DNA of 64,000 nt from Salinibacillus xinjiangensis (GTDB taxonomy: Bacteria > Bacillota > Bacilli > Bacillales > Alkalibacillaceae). The stretch lies in the NCBI RefSeq assembly GCF_009649735.1, contig NZ_WJNH01000010.1, positions 689-64,688 on the forward strand. Reading direction: 5' to 3'. A program made the translations under genes and the position numbers. The notes beneath the pieces were generated by a model. That model was not told the origin of the DNA. It ran no database searches and saw nothing but the letters and a program-made list of their open reading frames with translations. Positions 16,882 to 26,501 of this stretch are shown here, in pieces (the stretch's first letter is position 1; each line of letters opens with the position of its first letter).

Positions 16882-17331
16882 TTAATTCCTTTCTTTTTCA
16901 AACTTATTTTCAACCAAATATTGCTTTAACTCTTCTCTCGTTTCAACTGAGAGTGGTTGGGGTTTCCTTGTCTTTTCATTCATTTGAACAATCACAGTAT
17001 CTGCTAATGCGACAAGCTTTCCATTCTGATATAGTCCTTGAAATAAAGACACAGAACTGTTGCCAATCCTTCTAATGGCAGTACCAATTTCAACTATTCC
17101 AGGCCATTGTATCTCAGAAAGTAAATCCAGGTTTTTATTTGCGATCACAAATGAGGCGTTTTCAGGATTTAATCGCATATTTACATAAAGGAGCTCTGTC
17201 CTACCCGTCTCTAAGAATGTTGAAAAAAGTGCGTTATTCACGTGTCCCTGCCGATCCGTATCTCGATACCTAATCTTGTCGTATGACTTTAATGGGAAGT
17301 CTTCATAATTTGGTCTATTTTGTTTCATCAT
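16882..17331 (-). CDS. Acyl-CoA thioesterase, 4HBT/YbgC type
   Basis: 149 aa. YRDTDRQGHVNNALFSTFLETGR (near residues 22-44) is the classical D-x-x-G-H-V-N-N motif of 4-hydroxybenzoyl-CoA thioesterase-like hotdogs. It hydrolyses an acyl-CoA. It is the last gene of the sigma-54 beta-oxidation cluster, separated from the preceding dehydrogenase by a 99-bp gap containing a strong hairpin. It may thus be expressed at a lower level or only partly with the operon. The start has AAGGAGGAATA immediately upstream. Confidence 0.88.
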   Translation of the reverse strand: MMKQNRPNYEDFPLKSYDKIRYRDTDRQGHVNNALFSTFLETGRTELLYVNMRLNPENASFVIANKNLDLLSEIQWPGIVEIGTAIRRIGNSSVSLFQGLYQNGKLVALADTVIVQMNEKTRKPQPLSVETREELKQYLVENKFEKERN

Positions 17332-17374
17332 TATTCCTCCTTAAGTTTGTCATGGACTAAACTAATATAATACT

Positions 17375-17401
17375 AGCCTGAGTCCCTTATGAACTCAGGC
17401 T
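17375..17401. other. Intercistronic hairpin
   Basis: A perfect 9-bp stem AGCCTGAGT / ACTCAGGCT with a 9-nt loop lies between the fabG-like gene and the thioesterase gene. It has no T-run, so it may attenuate transcription or stabilise the upstream mRNA rather than end the operon. Confidence 0.6.
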
Positions 17402-17430
17402 ATTGGGCTGGTTATTTTTTCCTTTCGATC

Positions 17431-18171
17431 CTAAACCACAACGCCGCCATCAACACTCAAAACAGTCCCTGTAATATACCGAGCTTCATCTGATGCTAAA
17501 AAAGCATAGGCATTGGCAATATCTTCAGGTTTCCCCATTTCATTTAGTACCGATTTTTCTTCCATCATTTTCAGTACCTTTTCAGGTATTTTAGCGGTCA
17601 TTTCAGTCTGGATAAATCCTGGTGCAACGGAGTTTACCCTAACTTTGTAACGACCAAGCTCTTTTGCCCATGTTTTAGTCATACCATTAATCCCAAACTT
17701 AGCCGCAGCATAGTTGGTTTGGCCAAAATTTCCATATAAGCCTACGACAGATGATGCATTTAAGATGACCCCGGATTTTTGTTCCTTCATTTTAGCAGCT
17801 GCTGCTCTTGTCATTTGGAAGACACCTTTTAGGTTCACATCAATGACCTTATCCCATTGTTCATCTTCCATTTTTAAAAGTTGAGCATCTGCAGTAATTC
17901 CGGCATTATTAACTAATATATCGATTTGCCCAAATTTATCGACGGTATAATCGATAGCGGCCGTTACTGATTCTTTGTTGGTTACGTCACCAACATAGTA
18001 GGCTAATTGTTTTTCGAAATCACCTAGTTTATTTATTCCTTGCTCAATATCTTCTTTTTTTAAATCAAGGAGCACCACATTGGCGCCTTCTTGTAAAAAC
18101 TTTTGAACGGTGGCAAGCCCGATCCCACGGGCGCCACCTGTGATTAAAGCTGTTTTATTTAATAGTTTCAT
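17431..18171 (-). CDS. SDR, 3-oxoacyl reductase (FabG-like)
   Basis: 246 aa classical short-chain dehydrogenase. It shows TGGARGIGLAT (NAD(P) loop), NNAGIT near 87, catalytic Ser in LNASSVVGLYG, YAAAKFG (Tyr and Lys) and the C-terminal ITGTVLSVDGGVVV. It probably oxidises or reduces a 3-hydroxyacyl/3-oxoacyl intermediate. In this operon, with acyl-CoA ligase 12 bp upstream, a CoA-linked dehydrogenase role is more likely than fatty acid synthesis. Start ATG with AAAGGAG. Confidence 0.9.
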   Translation of the reverse strand: MKLLNKTALITGGARGIGLATVQKFLQEGANVVLLDLKKEDIEQGINKLGDFEKQLAYYVGDVTNKESVTAAIDYTVDKFGQIDILVNNAGITADAQLLKMEDEQWDKVIDVNLKGVFQMTRAAAAKMKEQKSGVILNASSVVGLYGNFGQTNYAAAKFGINGMTKTWAKELGRYKVRVNSVAPGFIQTEMTAKIPEKVLKMMEEKSVLNEMGKPEDIANAYAFLASDEARYITGTVLSVDGGVVV

Positions 18172-18183
18172 CTTAGAACTCCT

Positions 18184-19797
18184 TTAATTAACTGAATTTG
18201 ATTCTTCTTGTTCTTCTTCTATTAGCTTTCTTCTCAAAATCTTTCCAACGGTTGACTTAGGAAGTTCTTTTCTAAATTCAATATAAGCAGGAACTTTAAA
18301 TTTCGCTAGCTTTTCACGGCAGAAGTTTTTGAGTTCATCTCCAGTTGCTTCTTGACCATCCTTCTTTACGACGAAGGCCTTCACAGTTTCTCCACGATAA
18401 CTGTCCGGAACTCCGCAAACCACAACCTCTTGCACACTTGGATGTTCGTAAAGGACTTCCTCAATTTCCCGAGGATAAATATTATATCCACTGGCTATAA
18501 TCACGTCTTTCTTCCGGCTAACTATAAAGCAATAGCCTTCCTCATCCATATACGCAATATCTCCAGTGTACAACCAGCCATTACGTAAGGACATATGAGT
18601 TTCCTCTTCTCGATTCCAATATCCCTGCATCACTTGAGGACCTTTAACGATTAACTCCCCAGGCTGGTTGACATCCATTTCTGTTTCTCCGTCATGAATG
18701 TCTACAATTCTACAATCAGTACCGGAGATCGGAAGCCCCATACTACCCGGCTTTTGAACCCCATTCACTGGATTACTATGGGTAACTGGAGAGGCTTCAC
18801 TTAACCCATAAGCATCGACTAACTTAGCACCTGTAATGCTCTCAAATTGATTCTTCACTTCTACAGATAATGGCGCCGAACCACTGATACAAGTGTGAAT
18901 AGATGATAGATCGTATCTTGCTATATTATCATCGGAATTAACCGCCACGTAGATAGTTGGTGTACCTGGGAACATCGTAATATTTTCATCGTGAATAATT
19001 GAAAGTATTTTCGTAGATTCAAACCGCTCCACAAGGTACAGAGTAGATTGTAAATAAAAGCAATAGTTCATGGAAACGGTCATGCCATAGACGTGAAACA
19101 ATGGCAATACATTAAGAACCTTTTCCTCACCCTTACGACAATGAACCCCCATAAACTTTTCAACCTGGACAACATTACTAACGAGATTATAGTGGGTTAA
19201 TTTTACCCCTTTCGATACTCCTGTTGTCCCTCCTGTATATTGTAGGACAGCGATATCCTCCTTAGGATTCAACGTCTCTGGAGAAAGATTATCACTCTCG
19301 TTTTGAATATAACCCGCTACAGTGTCATAATCCGGGTGCTCATCTACTCTAGTTACAATTATATTTTCAACTTTCTCATAAATTGTTGGCAGCGTTTCCA
19401 AAATGTTATGCTCAACAATGAGAAACTCTGCACCAGAATCCTGTAGATGATAGCTTAACTCCCGCTCTTTATACATGGGATTGTTTTGGACCACAATACC
19501 ACCGGAGAAAAGGATAGCATAATACGAAAAGATTAGCTCTGGACAATTATTCATCATCAGTCCTACACTAGAACCCTTCTTTACGCCTCTTTTTTGCAAT
19601 CCATTCGCAATTTTTCTTACGATACTACCCAACTCTTGATACGTGTACGATTCATTTTCAAAAACGAGTGCAGGATGATTGGGTCTTTCTTTAATCGAGT
19701 TCTCTAAAAAATCAACAATCGTAAGCTCCGGAATTTCAATATGCGTGGTTGCTTCTACCCCTTCAGGATAGGAGAGAAGCCATCTTTTATCGACCAT
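18184..19797 (-). CDS. Acyl-CoA synthetase (AMP-binding, fatty-acid ligase)
   Basis: 537 aa, ANL superfamily. It carries QYTGGTTGVSKGVKLTH (phosphate loop, near 193), YGLSEASP (near 330), GWLYTGDIAYMDEEGY, SRKKDVIIASGYNIYPREIE (hinge) and a C-terminal PKSTVGKILRRKL with the catalytic Lys. It activates a carboxylic acid to its CoA thioester using ATP. Adjacent to a sodium:solute symporter, it probably activates the acid that the symporter imports. The chain length is unknown. Start ATG with GAAAGGGG. Confidence 0.93.
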   Translation of the reverse strand: MVDKRWLLSYPEGVEATTHIEIPELTIVDFLENSIKERPNHPALVFENESYTYQELGSIVRKIANGLQKRGVKKGSSVGLMMNNCPELIFSYYAILFSGGIVVQNNPMYKERELSYHLQDSGAEFLIVEHNILETLPTIYEKVENIIVTRVDEHPDYDTVAGYIQNESDNLSPETLNPKEDIAVLQYTGGTTGVSKGVKLTHYNLVSNVVQVEKFMGVHCRKGEEKVLNVLPLFHVYGMTVSMNYCFYLQSTLYLVERFESTKILSIIHDENITMFPGTPTIYVAVNSDDNIARYDLSSIHTCISGSAPLSVEVKNQFESITGAKLVDAYGLSEASPVTHSNPVNGVQKPGSMGLPISGTDCRIVDIHDGETEMDVNQPGELIVKGPQVMQGYWNREEETHMSLRNGWLYTGDIAYMDEEGYCFIVSRKKDVIIASGYNIYPREIEEVLYEHPSVQEVVVCGVPDSYRGETVKAFVVKKDGQEATGDELKNFCREKLAKFKVPAYIEFRKELPKSTVGKILRRKLIEEEQEESNSVN

Positions 19798-19826
19798 GAA
19801 AGACTACCCCTTTCTTCATGAATAAT

Positions 19827-21401
19827 TTATACTGCAGCTTCCTTCTTTTCATCTTCCTCTTTAATACGTTGCATTGCTTTATCAATCGTTTCTTGAGTGC
19901 TCTCAGATACTTCCGCTACAAAGTAAGGCTCCCATGCTTCTTTTGGTGCAGGTTTAAATACGTATGAACAAATAATCATAAGAGTTAAGGAAATTAATAC
20001 CGACCAAACAACGGCAGGCAAGACTCCAGCAATGGTGCCAGTTTCAATAAGTACAGAGAACACGACATAGGATATTACACCTGTAATACTACCTGAGTAT
20101 GCTGCTTGTTTATTCACTCTTTTCCAATATAACCCTAAGTACATCGGTCCGATGAAGGCTGCACCAAATAGACCGAATACATAGGCAGCAACCATCGCAA
20201 TAAACGCTGGTGGATTAAGAGCAAATAATGTCGCAATAATTGCTACAACAATTAATAGCCCTTGAGTGATCTTAATAAAGGATGAATCTTTAACTCTCTT
20301 TTTACTCATATTACGGAAAATATCATACGTAATCGCAATTGTACTTTGTAATATCATCCCGTTTGCTGTTGATAACGCCGCTGCGAATATAGCTGCTAAC
20401 ACAATCCCACCAATAACTGGATTCATATAATCGGTAATCAATAGAGGAAAAATCTGATCTGTTGCCATGCCCTCAGGCATCGTTGGAACCAGTACACGAC
20501 CACCAATTCCAATAACTAGTAAACTAGAGAATACGATAAAAATAATCGCATTAGAAAGCAATGGTGTCATAATCGCTGTTTTCACATTTTTCGCGGACAA
20601 CAATCTTGTTGGCCAATGCGGAGCAACAGATGCACCCAATGAATTAGACAAAAAGATTCCCACCATAGCCGCTATCGAGAATGTTCCTAATGGACTAAAC
20701 ATTCCACCTTCTGTCATGGCAGTTCCGCCCACCACATCCGGTGTTGTAATTTGACCTGCTTGGATAAACATTTCCGTAACGCCGCCCACCTGTGGCAAAA
20801 TCATGAAAGCAGCAATGGCCAAACCAACGACGATCACAGCGGTATTAAATAAGTCAGTTAATGCAACAGACCAAACTCCACCTAGAACGGTTACTAATGT
20901 AAATAGTAAAAAGATAAAAATGGATACTTGATAGGATAGTCCCGTCATCGCAGAAACTAGATAACCGATTCCAGTTATTTGAATCGTAACATAACTAATG
21001 TATCCGACAACCATAATGAGCGATGACCAGACCTGTAATTTACTATGCTTAACGTGCGGTTCATAACGAAGACGCATAAATTCTGGGATTGTACGAACTG
21101 GAAATTTAGGTTTTCTTAGCTTATATGCAATGAAAGGCAATAAAGCGTTTGCAAAAAACCACCCGGCAAACCAACCTGTTACAGCTGCAAAACCTAAACT
21201 ATACAATAAACTTGGAACCCCTAGTACGGATGCCGCACTGACCCAAGTTGCTGTGAAGAAACCAACGTTTACAATAATCCCCATGCTCCAGCCACCGACA
21301 GTGAAATCATCGATGGAATCAGACTTTTTGGAGCCTTTTCTTATAAAATAAAACAATACGATAAAGTATACAATCGTAATTAAAACTAACTCCCACTTCA
21401 T
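19827..21401 (-). CDS. Sodium:solute symporter family transporter
   Basis: 524 aa with about 13 hydrophobic segments, as in the SSSF family. It has the first membrane helix LVLITIVYFIVLFYFI, DDFTVGGWSMG (near 32), GYISYVTIQITGIGYLV and AAIFAAALSTANGMILQSTIAITYD, the usual sodium-site helix with Ser/Thr. The charged C-terminal tail carries KRIKEEDEKKE. It probably takes up a monocarboxylic acid with Na+. The small membrane protein upstream may be its accessory subunit. RBS GAGGAGGGG. Confidence 0.92.
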   Translation of the reverse strand: MKWELVLITIVYFIVLFYFIRKGSKKSDSIDDFTVGGWSMGIIVNVGFFTATWVSAASVLGVPSLLYSLGFAAVTGWFAGWFFANALLPFIAYKLRKPKFPVRTIPEFMRLRYEPHVKHSKLQVWSSLIMVVGYISYVTIQITGIGYLVSAMTGLSYQVSIFIFLLFTLVTVLGGVWSVALTDLFNTAVIVVGLAIAAFMILPQVGGVTEMFIQAGQITTPDVVGGTAMTEGGMFSPLGTFSIAAMVGIFLSNSLGASVAPHWPTRLLSAKNVKTAIMTPLLSNAIIFIVFSSLLVIGIGGRVLVPTMPEGMATDQIFPLLITDYMNPVIGGIVLAAIFAAALSTANGMILQSTIAITYDIFRNMSKKRVKDSSFIKITQGLLIVVAIIATLFALNPPAFIAMVAAYVFGLFGAAFIGPMYLGLYWKRVNKQAAYSGSITGVISYVVFSVLIETGTIAGVLPAVVWSVLISLTLMIICSYVFKPAPKEAWEPYFVAEVSESTQETIDKAMQRIKEEDEKKEAAV

Positions 21402-21422
21402 GAATTCCCCTCCTCTTTCTAT

Positions 21423-21584
21423 CTAGCTATTTTTAGGTTTTTTGGCGCCCCAACGCTCAACACCTGATTGGTTAATCTTGTGAACAAAAAACAGTGAATA
21501 AATCCACGGTACAACATTTACTGTGAGCCATATTGCAATGGCAATCCATCCAGACGATGGAATTCCTAAAAAGTTATCCAACAT
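21423..21584 (-). CDS. Small membrane protein, probable symporter partner (53 aa)
   Basis: A 53-codon frame starts at ATG 21584 with GGAGTGAAG 6 nt upstream and ends at TAG 21423, 22 bp before the symporter start. It has one hydrophobic segment, WIAIAIWLTVNVVPWIYSLFF (about residues 13-33), then a polar, basic tail ending GVERWGAKKPKNS. Small one- or two-helix partners are often encoded next to sodium:solute symporters in Firmicutes; that this is one is an inference from position. Coding is supported by the RBS and tight spacing. Confidence 0.8.
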   Translation of the reverse strand: MLDNFLGIPSSGWIAIAIWLTVNVVPWIYSLFFVHKINQSGVERWGAKKPKNS

Positions 21585-21600
21585 AATCTTCACTCCTTTT

Positions 21601-22368
21601 TTAAAGTCCTAATGCTGTCCATCCACCATCAACGTAAATAGTTTCCCCTGTAACATAAGAGGAAGCATTAGATGCAAGGAAAATGGCTGCACCAACCAAT
21701 TCATCTGGCTGCCCCATTCGTCTCATTGGTGTACGGTTAACAATATCCTCCGCAAACCCTTCGCGATGGTTTTTAACGGCTAACACTAATGGTGTCTCAA
21801 TATAAGCTGGAGCAATGCCATTCACACGAACGCCTTGATCCGCCCATTCCGCAGCAAAGTTTTTTGTCAACATATTAACGCCACCCTTACTTGCTGCATA
21901 AGCAATCGATTTTTTCAGAGCCGTTTGGGATGCTATTGAGGATACGTTTATAATAGAGCCGCTCCCTTGTTCTAGCATGACTCTTCCTACCTTTTGAGCA
22001 AATTGGAAAACCCCTGTTAGATTTACGGAAATAATTTGGTTCCAGTCTTCTGCTGGATAATCTTCTGCTGAGTGCTTCTTCGTAACCCCAGCGTTATTGA
22101 TTAATACATCAATGGTGTTAAACTTTTCTAAAGTTCCATGAATGACTCGATCGATATCCCCGTCTTTGGATACATCACAAGGCGCCACAAGTGCATCAAC
22201 GCCTTTCGCTTCAATTTCCTTAGCAAGTTCTTCTAATTCGCTCGTTGTTCGACTACAAATCACTACATTACTACCTGCTTCGGCAAGCCCTAGTGCTATA
22301 CTTCTTCCAATTCCTCGTCCGGCACCTGTGACAATCGACGTTTTTCCTTTTAAGCTAAACAAATCCAT
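21601..22368 (-). CDS. SDR family oxidoreductase
   Basis: 255 aa classical SDR. It has TGAGRGIGRSIALGLAEAG (cofactor loop), NNAGVTKKH, the catalytic Ser in NVSSIASQT, YAASKGG with Tyr and Lys, and YVTGETIYVDGGWTALG at the end. It is similar to gluconate 5-dehydrogenase and 3-oxoacyl reductases. The substrate is probably a hydroxy-acyl intermediate of this pathway. The start is ATG at 22368 with AAGGAGGAG upstream. An in-frame ATG at 22389 overlaps the preceding stop codon and lacks a good RBS. Confidence 0.9.
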   Translation of the reverse strand: MDLFSLKGKTSIVTGAGRGIGRSIALGLAEAGSNVVICSRTTSELEELAKEIEAKGVDALVAPCDVSKDGDIDRVIHGTLEKFNTIDVLINNAGVTKKHSAEDYPAEDWNQIISVNLTGVFQFAQKVGRVMLEQGSGSIINVSSIASQTALKKSIAYAASKGGVNMLTKNFAAEWADQGVRVNGIAPAYIETPLVLAVKNHREGFAEDIVNRTPMRRMGQPDELVGAAIFLASNASSYVTGETIYVDGGWTALGL

Positions 22369-22381
22369 TCGTTTCTCCTCC

Positions 22382-23515
22382 TTACTCATTGATTAAATGA
22401 TTGGCAATAATGACTCGTTGTATTTGGTTCGTGCCTTCATAAATTTGTGTAATTTTCGCATCACGCATCATACGCTCTACTGGATATTCCTTAATATAGC
22501 CATAGCCACCCACTAACTGAACGGCATCAGTAGTCACTTCCATTGCTGTATCAGAAGCAAAACATTTAGCCATAGAAGAATAGCCAGCAACATTTTTATC
22601 CTCATTATCTAGCATCCTGGCAGCCTTCTGAACTAATAGTCTAGAAGATTCAATTTTCATGGCCATGTCTGCTAGTTTGGATTGCACCATTTGAAATTGA
22701 TGAATTTCCTTTCCAAATTGTTTTCTTTCCTTCACATAGTCCAAGCAATAATCTAGAGCACCCTGGGCAATTCCTGTTGCTTGTGCCCCAACAACAGGTC
22801 TGGTTTCATTAAATACTTTCATTAAGATTTTAAAACCTTCACCCTCTGCTCCGAGCATGTTTTCTTTTGGCACTCGCACGTTTTCTAGTAAAACTTCACG
22901 CGTTACTGAACCACGAATTCCCATTTTATCCTCTTTTTTACCAAAAGATAAACCTGGTGTACCGTCCTCTACAATAAAAAGAGTAATACCTTTTGTTCGA
23001 TGCTCTGACGTACGGGTAACGAACACGTAAATACCAGATTCCCCTGCGTTTGTAATAAATACCTTTTGGCCATTCAAAATATAATCATTTCCATCAGGAA
23101 CAGCTGTCGTCTTAAGACTCGCCACATCTGAGCCTGCCCCTGGTTCTGTAATACCAAAGGAACCAAGTGATTCCCCAGTTGCTAAAGCTGTGACATACTT
23201 TTTCTTTTGCTCCTCGGTTCCAGCAATTAAGAATGGAGCCGTAGCTAATGCTTGCGTAGACAGGGCAACGGAAGTCGACGCACAAACTTTGGCAATCTCT
23301 TCCACAACTGCAACATGACTTATCATGTCACTTCCAACTCCGCCATACTCCTCTGGGACATGAACCCCAAACAATCCATTCTCGGCCATAACCTTTATAT
23401 TATCCCAAGGGAATTCACCCGTTTTGTCTACTTCCATGGCACGCGGTTCAATGTAATCTTTCGCAATGGAACGGGCTACACTTTTGATCATTTCCTGTTG
23501 TTCCGTTAATAACAT
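22382..23515 (-). CDS. Acyl-CoA dehydrogenase
   Basis: 377 aa, the standard length for a short/medium-chain enzyme. ITEPGAGSDVASLKTTA (near 124) and YIKEYPVERMMRDAKITQIYEGTNQIQR (near 341-368) are the two family signatures; the Glu in YEGTNQIQ is the usual catalytic base. It uses FAD to form the trans-2-enoyl-CoA and passes electrons to ETF, which is not encoded here. It is fourth in the operon, 12 bp after the 3-hydroxyacyl-CoA dehydrogenase gene, with AGGAGG before the ATG. Confidence 0.95.
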   Translation of the reverse strand: MLLTEQQEMIKSVARSIAKDYIEPRAMEVDKTGEFPWDNIKVMAENGLFGVHVPEEYGGVGSDMISHVAVVEEIAKVCASTSVALSTQALATAPFLIAGTEEQKKKYVTALATGESLGSFGITEPGAGSDVASLKTTAVPDGNDYILNGQKVFITNAGESGIYVFVTRTSEHRTKGITLFIVEDGTPGLSFGKKEDKMGIRGSVTREVLLENVRVPKENMLGAEGEGFKILMKVFNETRPVVGAQATGIAQGALDYCLDYVKERKQFGKEIHQFQMVQSKLADMAMKIESSRLLVQKAARMLDNEDKNVAGYSSMAKCFASDTAMEVTTDAVQLVGGYGYIKEYPVERMMRDAKITQIYEGTNQIQRVIIANHLINE

Positions 23516-23527
23516 ATCGGTTCCTCC

Positions 23528-24373
23528 TTAATATTGGTAAAATCCTTGACCTGATTTCTTACCAAGATGTCCTGCCTCTACCATCCGTTTTAAGACTGGA
23601 CATGGGCGGTACTTGGAATCATTAAACCCTTCATATAGACTCTCTAAAGTGTGTAATAGGACATCAACACCAACCATATCTGCTAATTTTAAGGGTCCAA
23701 TTGGATGGTTGGCTCCAAGCATCATGCCACGATCCACTTCTTCAGGATCATTACCTTCCATAACTAAAAATGCAGCTTCATTCAACATTGGCACCAACAC
23801 TCGATTCACCGTAAAGCCTGGAAAGTCATTGGCTACGATGACTTTCTTGCCAATTTGTTCAGCAAACATATTTCCAAATTCCACAGTTTCCTCACCTGTA
23901 TTGATGCCCTTTACAATTTCCAATAGTTTCATAATTGGGACAGGACTAAAGAAATGAAGTCCAATAACTTTTTCCGGTCTTTCTGTTGCTGAACTAATGG
24001 CTGCAATGGACAAAGAAGAAGTGTTGGTAGCTAATATCGCTTCCGGTTTCATAAATTGATCTAGCAGAGCGAAAACGTCTTTTTTTATTTCTAATTTTTC
24101 TGGTACAGCTTCAATCACAAGATCACTATCTTTCCCATCTTCCATCGATGTGGTGAACGTGATGTTTTCTAAAATAGTCTGTTGTTCCTCTTCGCTCTTT
24201 TTCCTGATGCCTTTTTGGATTTGCTTTTTTCCCCGCTCTAAATCAGCTTCTGTTCGATCATTGGCAATAACTTTTATACCCGCTTGTGCGATTACTTGGG
24301 TAATGCCTGCACCCATCAATCCACAACCTACCACTAATACTTGTTTACAAGGACTCGACGATAATAGAGACAC
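23528..24373 (-). CDS. 3-hydroxyacyl/3-hydroxybutyryl-CoA dehydrogenase
   Basis: 281 aa. It has [21 protein letters not shown] (NAD loop), [32 protein letters not shown] with the catalytic His, [11 protein letters not shown] and [13 protein letters not shown]-type ending ([13 protein letters not shown]). It oxidises 3-hydroxyacyl-CoA to 3-oxoacyl-CoA with NAD. The preferred start is GTG at 24373, 8 nt after GGAGG, so the gene overlaps the end of the thiolase gene by 29 bp; GTG at 24382 is the alternative. Confidence 0.93.
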   Translation of the reverse strand: MSLLSSSPCKQVLVVGCGLMGAGITQVIAQAGIKVIANDRTEADLERGKKQIQKGIRKKSEEEQQTILENITFTTSMEDGKDSDLVIEAVPEKLEIKKDVFALLDQFMKPEAILATNTSSLSIAAISSATERPEKVIGLHFFSPVPIMKLLEIVKGINTGEETVEFGNMFAEQIGKKVIVANDFPGFTVNRVLVPMLNEAAFLVMEGNDPEEVDRGMMLGANHPIGPLKLADMVGVDVLLHTLESLYEGFNDSKYRPCPVLKRMVEAGHLGKKSGQGFYQY

Positions 24374-25520
24374 CTTGTCCACCTCCTACACATAAGCTTG
24401 CTAAACCATACGTTTGTTGTCTTTTCTTCATTTCATGTAATAAGGTCACGACAATTCTTGCACCTGAACAACCAACCGGATGGCCTAAGGCAATCGCACC
24501 ACCATTTACATTAATTTTCTCTTCATCAATCCCTAGTTCTTTATTAACAGCTAGAACTTGTGCGGCAAAGGCCTCATTCAATTCCACTAATTCCATTTGG
24601 CTAATATCCATGTTTGCTTTCTTTAAAGCTTTTTGAGTTGCAGGCACTGGACCAATACCCATAATAGAAGGATCTACAGCTGCACTAGCGGAACTCACAA
24701 TACGACCAATTGGTTTCAAGTTATGTCTTTTCACTGCTTCCTCAGAAGCTAAAACCGTAATGGCTGCACCATCATTGATTCCTGAAGCATTACCCGCAGT
24801 TACACTACCGCCCTTTTTAAAGGCTGGGCTCAATTTTGCTAACTTATCTTTACTCGTACTTTTCGGAAATTCATCAACTTTAAATTCTAGTTCTTCTCGT
24901 CTCCGTTTAATCGTAAGTGGAACAATCTCATCAGCAAATCGATTTTCTTCTATAGCCTTCAACGCCTTATCTTGGCTTCTTAATGCAAATTCATCTTGTT
25001 CTTCACGAGAAATTCCGTATTTTTCTACTAGATTTTCGGCCGTAACCCCCATATGATATCCTTCAATCGCACAGTGAAGACCATCATAGAGTAATCCGTC
25101 TACCGTTTTCATGTCACCCATTTTTTGCCCCCAACGACTGTTTAATAAAAGGTGAGGGACATTGGACATACTCTCCGTTCCACCTGCAACCACAATATCA
25201 GCATCTCCTGCACCTATTTCTAATGCTCCTAACGTAATAGCGCGAAGTCCGGATGCACATTGTTTATCAATGGTCATCGCAGGTGTTTCTTTAGCTAATC
25301 CAGCCTTAATCCCCGCTTGACGGGCCGGGTTTCCTTTGCCACCGGCTTTAAATACGTTACCTAAAATCACTTCATCTACTTGATCAGCAGGAACGTTACT
25401 TTTTGATAACACATTTTTGATAATGGGTACCGCTAAATCAACCGAAGATAGCCCTTTCATACTACCCCCGAAACTACCAATGGCTGTTCTTTTCGCCTCA
25501 ACTATATAGACATCACTCAT
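24345..25520 (-). CDS. Acetyl-CoA C-acyltransferase (thiolase)
   Basis: 391 aa. [10 protein letters not shown] holds the acylated Cys near residue 86, [19 protein letters not shown] (near 339) the His motif, and SLCVGGGQG the second Cys at the C-terminus. All catalytic residues are present. It cleaves 3-oxoacyl-CoA with CoA, or runs in reverse as an acetoacetyl-CoA synthase. The start overlaps the hydratase stop by 1 nt (TAATG), so translation is coupled. Confidence 0.95.
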   Translation of the reverse strand: MSDVYIVEAKRTAIGSFGGSMKGLSSVDLAVPIIKNVLSKSNVPADQVDEVILGNVFKAGGKGNPARQAGIKAGLAKETPAMTIDKQCASGLRAITLGALEIGAGDADIVVAGGTESMSNVPHLLLNSRWGQKMGDMKTVDGLLYDGLHCAIEGYHMGVTAENLVEKYGISREEQDEFALRSQDKALKAIEENRFADEIVPLTIKRRREELEFKVDEFPKSTSKDKLAKLSPAFKKGGSVTAGNASGINDGAAITVLASEEAVKRHNLKPIGRIVSSASAAVDPSIMGIGPVPATQKALKKANMDISQMELVELNEAFAAQVLAVNKELGIDEEKINVNGGAIALGHPVGCSGARIVVTLLHEMKKRQQTYGLASLCVGGGQGVSIIVESL

Positions 25521-26314
25521 TACGATTCCCCCTTTTGGAACGCTGGTTTTCTTTTTTCAATAAATGCACTCATGCCTTCAAAAGCATCTGGATAATCAAA
25601 GAGGAGCGCAAATTCATGTAATTCTTCCTCAAAGTCTTTTGTGGATTGGTTCAGTTTGCGTTGATTTAATAGCTTTTTCGATGCGGCTAGTGCATAACGA
25701 CTTTTGGATCCCATTTTCGTCGCTATAGAGATTGCCTCCTCCACTACATCGGTCGAGATAGAATTGACCACCATTAGCTCTTCGGCCCTTTCCGCATCAA
25801 ACATATCCCCAGTCATAATGATTTGAGAGGCTTGAGATGTACCGACTAACTCTAGTAATCGCTGAATACCGCCTCCTCCGGGTATAATGCCAAGATTGAT
25901 TTCCGGCAGTCCAAACTTTGCTGTCTCATCTGCAAGACGAATGTCACATGCTAACGCAAGCTCAAACCCACCACCTAAGCAGTAGCCTTGAATAGCAGCT
26001 ATGTATGGCTTTTTCGATTGAACGATTTGGTCATGAAGCGCTTTCATTTCTTTTGCAAAAAGATAGGCGTCTTTAACACTTAACCCATTCATTTCACGAA
26101 CATCCGCACCAGCCACGAAGTAACCAGGATTTCCTGTTAACACTACACATGTAATGGGTGGATCATTCTCCAGTTGGGTTACGGTATCCTTCAATTCCTT
26201 TACGACCTTTGAGTTCAGTGCGTTCATAGCTTCTGGTCTTTGAATTTGAACGATTGCAATTTGATCGTCCAAGCGTCTTTCCACTTGTAAATATTGATAG
26301 TCTTTTACTTCCAT
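25520..26314 (-). CDS. Enoyl-CoA hydratase/isomerase
   Basis: 264 aa crotonase. It has PEAMNALNSKVV, YFVAGADVREM (oxyanion loop), GYCLGGGFELALACDIRLA and GLPEINLGIIPGGGG, which contains the acid/base Glu. It hydrates 2-enoyl-CoA. It is the first gene of the operon, 32 bp downstream of the sigma-54 -12 element, with a perfect AGGAGG ahead of the ATG. Confidence 0.94.
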   Translation of the reverse strand: MEVKDYQYLQVERRLDDQIAIVQIQRPEAMNALNSKVVKELKDTVTQLENDPPITCVVLTGNPGYFVAGADVREMNGLSVKDAYLFAKEMKALHDQIVQSKKPYIAAIQGYCLGGGFELALACDIRLADETAKFGLPEINLGIIPGGGGIQRLLELVGTSQASQIIMTGDMFDAERAEELMVVNSISTDVVEEAISIATKMGSKSRYALAASKKLLNQRKLNQSTKDFEEELHEFALLFDYPDAFEGMSAFIEKRKPAFQKGES

Positions 26315-26345
26315 CTTTCGTTAGCACCTCCTCACTGTCCTTATA

Positions 26346-26361
26346 TGCAAAATTCATGCCA
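26346..26361 (-). promoter_or_regulatory. Sigma-54 promoter (-24/-12) of the beta-oxidation operon
   Basis: Minus-strand TGGCATGAATTTTGCA matches the sigma-54 consensus exactly at the essential GG and GC, with the required 10 bp between them. It lies about 32 bp upstream of the hydratase start codon. A sigma-54 activator gene lies immediately upstream. Confidence 0.95.
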
Positions 26362-26412
26362 AGATTTAAACCCCCATAAACGTTGAAATTCTTTAAATAC
26401 TTAAACCATAAA

Positions 26413-26491
26413 CGGTGCATTATCGCACCGATACTTGTTGCAAAAATACACCACTTAATTAAAAGGGGAGAAAATGGTGCAATTTCGAACC
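26413..26491. promoter_or_regulatory. Three enhancer-like activator sites
   Basis: Site 1 (26413-26430) is the perfect inverted repeat CGGTGC-N6-GCACCG. Site 2 (26437-26452) reads GTTGC-N6-TACACC and site 3 (26476-26491) GGTGC-N6-GAACC, degenerate copies with the same 6-bp spacer. They lie 50-145 bp upstream of the sigma-54 promoter and end just before the regulator's stop codon, the expected place for upstream activating sequences. Confidence 0.7.
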
Positions 26492-26501
26492 ACTTCCTCC
26501 C

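Noticed and set aside
26163-26420. An 85-codon minus-strand frame starting upstream of the enoyl-CoA hydratase
   Set aside because: It covers the sigma-54 promoter and runs in a different frame through conserved crotonase sequence, so it is a shadow.
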